DNA of 64,000 nucleotides, taken from Rhynchonema sp. JSB1_4 (taxonomy: Eukaryota; Nematoda; Chromadorea; Monhysterida; Xyalidae). Location: the NCBI GenBank assembly GCA_030248065.1, contig JASAMV010002882.1, forward strand, positions 1 through 64,000, given 5' to 3'. The translations under genes were made by a program, and so were the position numbers. The notes beneath the pieces were generated by a model. The model was not told the origin of the DNA, ran no database searches, and was given only the letters and a program-made list of their open reading frames with translations. Below, one piece after another: positions 34,258 through 44,179 of this stretch. How positions within the stretch are numbered: the stretch's first letter is position 1; each line of letters starts with the position of its first letter.

Positions 34258-35182
34258 AAACTGCTGCTCGGACAAGGCCTGATTTGAAGCTCAACAATGG
34301 TGACTGATTTTAAATTGAAGTTGATATTTTTTCAATCTTTTATCGAATTTGAACGTTGATTCCAAAACTGCACGATTTCAACTTCTGTGGCAATGCACGG
34401 TCTAGTCTTCAATAAATTTTTTCGGCGGTATTTATGTTCGAACTTCAGTTAACCCTTTGACAAGTTTGGTTACTTTATGCACACTTTTGTTTCAAGTCCA
34501 TTCACTGTTCATGGAATTTAACCGTTGCCAGCGCATGAGATCAACATTTATGTTTCATAAAATGATAAAATTTCGAAAATTCTACCCGAGGCAAAAAAGT
34601 AAAAAAAACAAAATTGAACTCCCCAGGGAACACATAAACACAGGGGATAATACGCACTAGAGCAAGCTGAAAAGCAGAAATTGAGCTGAAACACCGTGTT
34701 AGTCGTATTTTTAGCTGCTACAAGCTTCAAGTCATGTCATAAGTAAATGCAGGTCAGCCACGGTCTGCCCGCGCATACACGTTACCAATTATGGGCATGT
34801 TTGCTCTCTCTTGGCAGTTGAAAAACGACAACAAGAGCTGGGCAGGGTTCTGGTTCTGGACGTTATATTCAGGGGCAGAACGGCACCTCAATAACCCAAC
34901 GTTTGACCAAATGTACAAGTCACAAACCATCCAGTTTATCTCAGTGAAGCTTCAAGGTTTGGCGGTCTCTAAAACGGCCCCAGACCAGAGTCATCATCAG
35001 CGAGCAGTGAGCACGTGTATGTACATACAGTATGTACAGGCAGTTTTTTTGAAGCATCTATATGACTGGGTGGTTCTCCAGTGGAAATTTTCGAGGAATT
35101 TTTTAGCGCATCTTTGTGTATTTGTAAACATATGCCGAATACCCGCGATATCACAATATTGCATTAATTCAATCGATCAATA
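34258..35182. other. Intergenic interval
   Basis: Contains the polyadenylation word at 34411 and the upstream region of the small membrane protein gene. Nothing else recognised. Confidence 0.5.
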
Positions 35183-35808
35183 ATGACGAGTGCCGATTCG
35201 ATTATCGTTGCGTTCATGATCACGCTGTGCGTCATGTGCATCTTTGTGCTCCTGCTCTGCCACGGACGATTTAATAAACGTTGGTGCAATTGCTTCGATG
35301 GACATGATAACAAGAGTAACCGTGTTGAACAGCTATACGTATATGTAGTTCGGTTCACTTTTCGTTAACAAAAGACTTGATCATGCTTTGTTGTCTATAT
35401 GATTTCAATACGTTCTCCATGTGTATCAAGCATACGTGGTTGCCGCATCAGATAAACCTCAAATGCTGCATGACCAAAGAGCAGCCCACGTGAATAGTAT
35501 ACCTGAGTAACGTAAGTTTTGTTTGGCCATTTCTGCCTGTTTCCGCATGGCGGTGCACCAGGTCATCGTCATTCCCGATGCACCACGTATGGCCAGCTTT
35601 AACCTCATCTACAGGTTTGTTACGTTTGCTGGCCACTACTGAGCATCACACGCCCGCCGCATTGAAGAAAATGAAGGAAGACCATCAGCACAGCAGCATC
35701 CGAAAACCGACCATCTATGGCGGCGAGAAGGAACAGAAAATGTGGCCCAAACTCAATTATTCCACAATCGGAAAGACCACGTTTGAGGCGGATGGTCCAC
35801 CTGTTTAA
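35183..35808 (+). CDS. Small single-pass membrane protein
   Basis: Two exons, 35183-35315 and 35615-35808, give 108 residues with matching phase (donor AAGA|GTAACC, acceptor CTACAG). Residues about 7-27 (IIVAFMITLCVMCIFVLLLC) form one membrane segment near the N-terminus, followed by a Cys/Arg patch (HGRFNKRWCNCFDG) and a hydrophilic tail with Lys/His-rich stretches. No family recognised. The short N-terminus and downstream basic residues favour the tail facing the cytosol. The donor is not ideal, so the exon join is probable rather than certain. A TGAAACATCA word lies 21 bp after the stop. Confidence 0.6.
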
Positions 35809-36698
35809 CATTCAGTGCTATACAAATCTTGAAACATCACGTTTGTAGGCAAATCGGCTTCAGGACCGGTGGCCGATTCCTTGCCTCAACAAGTGGATTG
35901 CTATTATATTCAACCTGCTATAACTATGCAATTTTACTTGATAAACGGTACTTTTTTCTAAAATCAGCTTGCAAACAATTGTATAGTACGTAATACATAC
36001 ATGCACCTAGGTATGTAACAAAGGTTTGGAGAAAATAAAGTAAAAATGTCACATGCGCAATGAAGATTAAATACAATGGAAAGGGTGCGATAAAAAATTT
36101 TTCAGTTCTGGAATAAAAAGTATAAATTAGCCAAACTTTTTGGTTTAATTTTGATTAGGAGTTCTTCAAAATTGGCATCAGGTTAATAGATAACAAAGGC
36201 ACAAGATATACAGAAAGTGCACAGCGCTTCCAACAGAAAATCCTGGAAAACATTTTTGGTCAAAGTTACCAAACCATACGTCTGTCTCTGGTTTGCAGTG
36301 TCGCAAATGAAAAAAGCCACCAAATACGACGGTAAAATGGCATAATCATGATACATGACAGATGAGAATCAAACTGATGAAAGAAACCGATTGCTCACAC
36401 TTTGGCCGAATTCACGATATCGCGAGCGCTGACAACTACATACGTTCGTACAGTACATACTCGCTTTTTTGGAGAGTTTGCATTAGTGTGAATGCAAAGC
36501 GTGTGTGAAAAGCGATTAGTTGACCCTCTAATCCGCTGCGTTGTGAATTCGGCATTATAGAGCGAGCCAGTTTGAACTGTGGTGCAACAGACATAACAGA
36601 CACGATAGTGAAAATAACCTCGTATATATAAACCAAAAAGTCTTATAAAAATTGAACACTTTATTGATTCAAAATTAAAGTCAATTGCTTCACTCAGC
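35809..36698. other. Convergent intergenic interval
   Basis: About 890 bp, AT-rich, between the ends of the small membrane protein gene (plus) and the BPHL-like gene (minus). No feature recognised. Confidence 0.5.
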
Positions 36699-39600
36699 TC
36701 AGCTGTTTTCATCGATGTGAGCCAGTGCTGTTTTCAGAAACCAGTCCCTGTACTGCAGATGCACATCGTGCGTACCGTCAAGTTTTTCAACCAATCTGAA
36801 ACATGGAATGCAGTAGTAAATTGAGGCTTTATACAGGATATATCAGTTTAAAACCAAGGCCAACATTGTTCAACGCAAATAGTCAACTCCGCGGTCGTCA
36901 AAGCAAACAGTCCTGAGTGACCGGGAATATGTACAGTCCGTCCACCAGCTCATGGCACTTTGGGTTGCTGCTGGCTGGTTTGTTCCCTTCCTCCACATTC
37001 TAATGAAAGAGAAATTGAGTTTCCGAAAAAAAATTATTTTTGCTCCTAAATTGCTATTTTTATGAAATCGACGTGTTTTATAGATTTTAATTTAATTTAA
37101 TTTTAAATTTGATCGAATTCAATCGTTTTCGACACGTATTATTATTTTTTCAGTTTTTTTGCAAAATCGCTCGCACGCAATTTCTCTTTCATTACAACGT
37201 GGAGGAAGGGAACAAACCAGCCAGCAGCAACACAAAGTGCCATGAGCTGGTGGACGGACTATACATGTGCGTGGCATTAGTTGACGATCTGAGTTCACGC
37301 CATAAATGTAAGCCAAAATCAGGTACAGTACCAGCTGCAACTCTGGGTGAATTCTGCACGTACGCATACAGCACGCGTACGTACGCGTGCACGCCTGTGA
37401 CGCCTTTGGACAGAACGCACACACAAAAGTATAGGAGGCCGAGTACACCGCGTGCACTGCGTACACAGTGTTGAGGCGGTCAAAGGCGTGCCTGCGGTGT
37501 ACGCGTACGTACGCAGGCGTACGCGTGCACTGCGCGTGCACCGCTGGCTGGGTGGCTAGTTTTTGCGCAACTGGATATTATTGGTTTATTTTGCTCTCTC
37601 ACAATTATCAATGATTTGTCTTTGTTCACAATGTTGCTGTAGCCCATGTTGCGCATTTCTTGGATGGTCTCTCGCACAAAATGTGAAACTTTACGACCAC
37701 CACGTTCGCGGTTCAGGATTTGCAGCTGTCGGACTTGTTGCTTGACTTTTCGCATAGAAATCGCCGGTTTATTTCGTTTCGGCATTGTGAACAAAGACAA
37801 ATCACTGATAATTGTGAGAGAGCAAAATAAACCAATAATATGCAGTTGCGCAAAAACAAGCCACCCAGCGGTGCACGCGCAGTGCACGCGTACGCCTGCG
37901 TACGTGCGCGTACACCGCAGGCACGCCTTTGACTGCTTCAACACTGTGTACGCAGTGCACGCGGTGTACTCAGCCTCCTATACTTTTGTGTGTGCATTCT
38001 GTCCAAAGGCGTCACAGGCGTGCACGCGTACGTACGCGTGCTGTATGCGTACGTGCAGAATTCGCCCAGAGTTGCAGCTGGTACTGTAGGTGACAAAACC
38101 AAATAAAAAATCGCTGACCTGCCATTTTTCACTTTCTGTACGATCGTTTTGTACTGTTCGCGAACGCCCTCTCCACCCATTGTGTCTTTGCCGCACCAAA
38201 TCAATAAATACGGGGCCTTTATTCTCGGCAGAATGTCGGCAATCAAATTGCCTTGTGGCACGGCGGTGAAACATCTGCAAATTGAGCGTGTACGCGCTGA
38301 TTTTTCAGAATTAATGCGACTCTAAAACGAAAATAAAACTGAAATTAGAAGAAAGCCAACGTGACATAGAAATCGGCTTCGCTCTCCCACGTTTTTCTGA
38401 AATACTCGCGACCGTAAATGGCGTCCATTCGGGCGAGGGATTTCTGACTGGGCCAGTTGTTCAGGTCGCGCATCACTAAAAATTATCAGGAAAAATGCCA
38501 TTGAAACATCAGCCAGCAACATTGGTATCCTTACAACCACTGTTCGCCGGATCACGTGTAGGTGGTTTTGGTAAATAATGTTTCACCAATAGAGACAATG
38601 CACAAAGGAAAATGAATACCGCAGAATCTAGTAGGACGGACCTTTGAAGAATTTGACGATTCCCTCCGTAATATTCGACACGCCGCCCCACACAACCACA
38701 CTGCGTACATCGGTTGGGTACAAAACGGCACATATGGATGCGGTGCGCATGCCCTCGGACCAGCCCAGACAGGAATATGGCAGGAGGTTGAGTTGCTGCA
38801 AAATAAGGGGATGCTGATGGACCAAGGAAACAACGGGGCACGTACACGCACGCAGGGTCTAAGAGTGGTATTCACGAAACGGTTGAGTGGAGAGTTGAGC
38901 GGAAAGTTCACTGGAAAACACCGCTGCCGTATCCATTGCACTGAACCGTCCACTCAACCGTTCCGTGACTTCCACCCTGACTCAGATTTATCTCAACAAG
39001 TACCGATAAACGCGGCCGTCGTTTGGTCGTCAACTCTGGGTGGAATTTTCGAAACGGTGTAAAGGTCAGTCGGGTGTGAAGGTCGGTGTAAAGTTCGGTC
39101 GAAAGCTCGGTCGGCGTGTAGCTCGGTGTAAACGTGAAACATTGCCTGTTATTAACGTGGAATGTTTCAAGTTTACACCGAGGTCTATGACACTGAGCTG
39201 TCGACCGAGCTTTCCACCGACCTTCACACCCGACTGACCTTTACACGGTTTCGAAAATATCACCCTCTGACTCCGTGGTCGTCAACCCAACCAGCCCAAG
39301 GGAGGGTAGAAATACAACATGGCATTATAACTGACGACTGGAGTTGACACGACACGAACTTTAAGCCCGATAAACGCTGTTCCGTGTCACAACAGGCCGA
39401 CCTTTCCGGCATGAAGGTTCTGACCCGCAGCATTTTGGGGGCAGAAATTCAGACGACCAGACCGAGTGAGTTTTTAATCTGATTTTCCGCGGCAATAATT
39501 CTCCAGCCTCCCAATGAGTGCGTAAACTCACGTAATACCTATACACAGCATAGTCGCTGAGAATAATGACCCAAGAAACGGGCTGACGCTTTACGGCATG

Positions 39601-40052
39601 CACACCTTCATGAGCGCATGCGCCACTCGGGCGTCATCATGGTTGGTTGTCATCGTGTACTTCCGTTCCGGCGGCATCGTCTTACCGTAACCGGGTGGAT
39701 CGAATGCCACCACTGTGTATTTGGTCAGATCGATGTGTGAGAAAAGTGGCGCGAAATCGTGCCACGTGCCTGAAATGTACCAGTCTGGTACTTAGATTGG
39801 TGCACACCTTCGCTGTGATGTTTCACAATGGCTTTATTTTGATGCTTCTAATCCGAATTTCGACAACTCTCTTTCCCTTAAAAATCCAGCCAAAGTTTGT
39901 CGCGACCAACCCAGCGTGCCAGGTATGCACAGAATGTGTTTGTCTCCACTGCCCACTTTCACATGGTTGACTTTGATGTTGTTTACGGTCTCCAGCTGTT
40001 CGAATTGACTGAATTCCGCCGCTGCTGTGTCAACCAGATCGTTTACGTCCAT
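36699..40052 (-). CDS. BPHL: Alpha/beta hydrolase, valacyclovir hydrolase (BPHL) type
   Basis: Six minus-strand exons: 40052-39911, 39769-39606, 38795-38642, 38475-38366, 38321-38119, 36795-36699; 870 bp, 289 residues, all phases consistent and the length matches the family (about 290). Landmarks: oxyanion and first strand HILCIPGTLGTWHDFAP; FDPPGYGKTMPP; nucleophile elbow CLGWSEG (catalytic Ser); VVVWGGVSNIT; MDAIYGREYFRKTWE; acid LLIWCGKDTMGG (Asp); and DGTHDVHLQY with the catalytic His. Family members hydrolyse alpha-amino-acid esters; a mitochondrial form exists in mammals, but no clear targeting peptide is visible here. Introns are large for this window because they hold a 761-bp TIR element, a GGGTG MITE and a small inverted repeat. 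Confidence 0.87.
36930..37266. repeat. Inverted repeat in the last BPHL intron
   Basis: Two arms, 36930-37018 and 37180-37266, nearly identical in inverse, separated by about 160 bp. Each arm reads as NVEEGNKPASSN.KCHELVDG in the strand pointing away from the other arm's. No terminal duplication identified. Confidence 0.75.
37326..38086. mobile_element. Large TIR element of the CAGTACCAGCTG family with non-repeated core
   Basis: 761 bp, flanked by TA on both sides. Terminal inverted repeats of about 305 bp start CAGTACCAGCTGCAACTCTG and contain GTACGCGTGCACGC-type palindromic units. The core (37633-37783) is unique and holds a minus-strand ORF starting MPKRNKPAISMRKVKQQVRQ. It shares its outer 15 bp with the small foldbacks at 25303, 29225, 30116 and 46897. 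Located in a BPHL intron. Confidence 0.88.
37633..37785 (-). CDS. Short ORF in the core of the TIR element
   Basis: 51 codons from ATG at 37785 up to the start of the opposite terminal repeat; Lys/Arg/Gln-rich (RKVKQQVRQLQILNRERGG). Frame stays open into the repeat. It could be a transposase remnant, a captured host exon, or fortuitous. No family recognised. Confidence 0.3.
38858..38980. mobile_element. Small imperfect foldback element
   Basis: Left arm AGAGTGGTATTCACGAAACG and right arm complementary to TCAGGGTGGAAGTCACGGAA, both followed by CGGTTGAGTGGA. Lies in a BPHL intron 60 bp from its exon. Boundaries approximate. Confidence 0.6.
39038..39265. mobile_element. Foldback MITE, GGGTG family, copy 2
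   Basis: 228 bp, same arms as 23511-23736, flanked by TCT on both sides (3-bp duplication). In a BPHL intron. Very similar to copy 1, so fairly recent activity is likely. Confidence 0.87.
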
Positions 40053-40365
40053 TGCTGATATGAGATTGGAAGATTTTTGTCAAATTCTCTGCTGAAATGA
40101 AAAAAATGAGATTCCAAGACGAATACGTTATCGGGAACCATGCGCAATTCTATATTTTGGCAAAAGTGAATGCATCTGCAAGGCCTGAAACATTGCCTGA
40201 CTGGCAAAATCTGACCGACAATAAGTTGATGACTCTGAAACACAAGAAAGTCTATGTCATTCGGTGGGCGGGGTAATTAGTGCCCCAGCGGAATGGTAAT
40301 TAGAGCGCGTGTCTGACCCGCATAACAAAGACCACAACAATGTCTACCTGCATAAGTAACAGTTA

Positions 40366-40848
40366 CAGTCAACATTCGTTATGGGTATATTTCCGGGACA
40401 CCCTGAAAAGTATACTTATAACGAATTTATACCTATAGCGAATCCAATACTTAAGGAAATATCAGTACTTAAGGACATCATACCAAGATTTTGTAGCTTG
40501 CTTCGATCATTTTGAGGTAATTTCACTCAAGTTTGCGCATGGTTATGTGGACAAAAGCATGACAATATTATTTAGTTTATTTCATTTTTGGACGTATGCG
40601 TGCATATACCGATATCATAAGCACATATTCAGCTGCTTGTTCTGTGCGGTCAAAAATACTTACAGTATATCGAATCACAATTCCATACAAAATGCCGTTT
40701 GGGACACTGGAAAATTTTATGCTATACCGAATAGCGAATATGCTTATAGCGAATCGCTTAAGTACTGGAAAATTTCGGGACACGCCAAAAAGTATGTTAA
40801 ACCCGAATTTATACTTATAGCGAATATACCTATAACGAGTCTCCACTG
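40366..40848. mobile_element. Pogo/Tigger-like non-autonomous element
   Basis: Starts CAGTCAACATTCGTTATGGG and ends with the inverse of CAGTGGAGACTCGTTATAGG, flanked by TA on both sides. The termini contain TATAGCGAAT and TATAACGAAT repeats and GGGACACCC/GGGACACGCC words, as in pogo-type ends. No transposase frame. Confidence 0.8.
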
Positions 40849-41435
40849 TACGCAGAAACCCAAAAGGCGGTACATGCAAGTAGTTTGGCAACTTGGCAGT
40901 CAATCGTCAGTCAATATGCCACATGTCAATGACGAGGCAGCGAATGCAGACATGTAAATAACTCTGTCACTCGGTGAAACATCAATAAATTGCACGCGCG
41001 GTTTTGTCACGTGCAATGCCTGATGACTCATGGTTGATGTTTCACACGGAAAATTTATGCTGCATTGTTGCGGCGTTGCGGGATAGCCGACATTGAGTTA
41101 TGTACATACGTGAACGTCGGTTGGCACACATCTGACGTGTAAATGACTGACGAACCAAACTGACAAGAGCAACTGTAACGCGACGTCACCACACGGTTCA
41201 TGTCAACCTAACGTCACACAGATTAACGTATTTGGACACGATGGACACCTTGCACAACGCAACTCTGTTTACAATTGCACAACATAATATATAAGAATTG
41301 CGACCTCACTCCTTTTCGTGCACGAATACTACGAACCACAACGTATGTGATGAAAAGATACAATACAGAAGGGAGTTGTGAAACGCAAAAGTATTTGAAA
41401 TGGAAAGTTTTTGCCAACTGTTTGGTTGTTGGAAC

Positions 41436-42483
41436 TAGGGCTCGCGCGGGAAATTTTTTTGAAGACGGGAAAAGTTGGGGAAATTTCCCGTTTTCCCCAA
41501 GGGTCCGGAAATTCTTACGGGAAATGGAAGTTTGGAATTTTGAAGGACGGGAAATGTCGCGGGAAATGGTTTTCAGAATTTTGAAGGACGGGAAATTGCG
41601 GGAAAAGGCCTATTTCCCGCGGGAAATTTCCCGCGGGAAATGCGGGAAAACGGGAAATTTCCCGCGGGAAACGGTGATATTTCCCGTAGATTTCCCGCGC
41701 AAAATAGGAATTTCCCTTAAATTTCCCGCTGAAAATAAGAATTTCCCGTAAATTTCCCGCGGAAAACAGATATTTCCCGTAAATTTCCCGCCCTAGTTTT
41801 TGCTTTGATAAGTTACTAACGCAATAGCTGGCCGCTATAAGTGCTCCTTTGATGTGTTAAAAAGTGGATGACAAGTCCTGCCGTCTGTTGATGTAAACTG
41901 GCAATGTAAAAGAAGGGCACTCAAAGGTAAAGTTGCCCTTTGGAGGATGAACAACGACTGTATAACAGTATTTACCAAGAATTCAGGCCTGTTCATGCTG
42001 AGACACGTTCAAACGAGTATTCTAGTTACACACACGTGCCATTAAATCCGTAAATTTCTTGATTGATCGGTTCAGTGTGTGAGGCGCTAACTATAAGTTG
42101 AAAAATGCAGTCAAAGTCAATTGCTCAGTGTCGTGATCTTCATGAACAGGTCTGAAAAAGACAAAAAGTCTATTTTCAACCCATACTAAAGAAGAAAAGC
42201 CAACAAAAGATGATCTGATCGTTTCGATTTCCCGTTTCCCGCGGGAAATTTCACGGGAATTACTGACGGGAATTCCCGCGCGGGAAATGGTCGAAGGACG
42301 GGAAAAAGCGGGAAATGGCCGATTTCCCGCGGGAAATTTCCCGCGGGAATTTTCAGGCACTATTTCCCGCGGGAAATGCCACTATCCAAAATATTTCCCG
42401 GGAAACGGGGACGGGAAATTTCCCGCAAATTTCCCTCCCTCCCGCGAATTTCCGCGGGAAAAAAATTTCCCGCGCGAGCCCTA
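41436..42483. mobile_element. hAT-like non-autonomous element 1
   Basis: 1048 bp bounded by exact 8-bp direct repeats GTTGGAAC (41428-41435 and 42484-42491). Inverted termini TAGGGCTCGCGCGGGAAAT. Both ends are packed with many copies of CCCGCGGGAAATTT-type words, which look like subterminal transposase-binding repeats. The middle third (41800-42220) is unique, without a transposase frame. Confidence 0.9.
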
Positions 42484-44179
42484 GTTGGAACACCGGAACT
42501 GTACTCCTGTCATCAAATAACAATCCTATGATAAGAAAACTATTCTTGCAAATCGCAGTTGCTGTTCATGCAGATTGTCGTCGTTTGTTGGCAAAGTGAG
42601 GTTTGACAAACTGGAAGAGGTTTTTCTAGGTTTTAAAAGAAAAAAGTGGAATGCAATAGCTTAAGGCTGCAAAAAATGTTCAACCAAACACTGGGAACTC
42701 GACATGCATTATTTACGTGGAAAAAAGAAAAGTTTGAGTTTATCTCATGGTTGATGGACTGTGCATCTTCGTCGGTCCGGCATTGGAAATAAATACATAT
42801 GCAATAACAGAAAAAACGGGCTCGTAAACGCATAAAAAAGTAATTGAAAAACGCAAGGTGAAGCGGTGTCGAACACGTGTCAAGTAATAAGGTCGACGAG
42901 GGGGAAACTGGGTGTGTGTTTTGTTTTCGATGACGCGGTTCAACTGTTAAACGACGCGGTTCAACAGTTAAATGGCAGCATTTTCCTGGGCGGGTATAAG
43001 ATTGGGGATATCACAAGCATGTTCAAGACACAACTATTTGAAAAACCGATCGCTTAGCTGAAAATAATAACGCCTGAAACTGCATTCGCGAAACAAAAAA
43101 AACTAATCAGAAGTCTGTATATGTTGATGCAAATGTTCAACATTTTGTCAGCAGATAACAACAACGTTCATGCATGCACGTGTACATCACGCATGCATGT
43201 CTACGAAATGTATGCGCTGGTGCAATGTGCACATGCACACAGCAGACTGTGAGTGGGTTGCTTGCAAGGTCGAAAGTTGTTATTTTGAAATTGGTGGGGC
43301 CCGCTGTGCAAGTGCAGTTCTCATGATCGTGGTTTGACTCAGAACTTGAATGTTATGATTTGGCTTCGTCATGAAAGTGTTTCACAGGTGCGTACATCGG
43401 AACCCATGAACTTGTGCGTTACATTTGGTGCATGAGTGAATATGTCCAGGCATTCTTAAAAATGCCGAACTGTGGTGCTTGAGTGTTTACTCTTCCGATA
43501 GTCTTGTTTCGCAAGGAAGTTTGAGTGTAGGCCTGGGCGACCATGGAGTGATGCTTCACCTGGTCACATTTGGGATTCGGATACTTCTATGCTTCTGCTA
43601 GAAACATAACAACAGCAAAAGTGCTGCAAATTCTCCGCAATGTAATGTTTCATGCCCCACATCGAGTAACGACCAATCAAATTCGGAGACTCCAAGATGA
43701 CTCAGTGAGAAATGACTCACGGACGAAACAATGCAAGAGACGATAAGCAACAACACAAAAACCAACCTGTGCCAATACCAAGGTCCCGTAAACAATAAAC
43801 AAAACTGAAAATGGTCCAAAATTTCGGCGTTTTGCACTTCCCCGTCTAAAAAAGCCATTCTCACAAGCATATCGCGTGGTTGTTAGCTGTTCGCGCTTGT
43901 CTGGCTGTATTTGTTTATGTTTTGACGAGCCGCCCGTTATGTTATCTGATATTGCTGTTGTTTGAAAATGCAATAAAATTGCCACAAAACGTGTTTAGTG
44001 GCCTGATTTTGCTGAAACCCCTTGCTTTTGATGTTGGTTGATTGAAGTGAGCTCTGTTCAGTAGGCGGTATATGTGCAGTAGGTGTCATGTACCTCAGAA
44101 GATGACAGCCAAAACATCTTACTCATGTGTTGTGTTTATGTAGTGCTTCGTTGAATGTCTGCAATCTCTCACAGAAAAA

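Larger units (their letters stand above)
40053..44179. other. Intergenic interval rich in DNA transposons
   Basis: No gene seen between the BPHL and BPI genes. It holds the pogo-like element, the first hAT-like element, and a short tandem duplication (GACGCGGTTCAAC, about 42931-42970). Confidence 0.6.

Noticed and set aside
36905..36945. HIPGHSGLFALTTAEL frame considered as the catalytic His segment of the hydrolase
   Set aside because: The exon 36795-36699 supplies DGTHDVHLQY and joins exactly in phase.
39361..39603. Minus-strand frame with VSWVIILSDYAVY, first taken as the hydrolase nucleophile region
   Set aside because: The real GWSEG exon is at 38642-38795 and joins in phase with 39606; this frame is intronic.
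41275..41751. 158-codon frame with repeated REISRGK/FPR motifs
   Set aside because: It translates the CCCGCGGGAAAT arrays of the hAT-like element.
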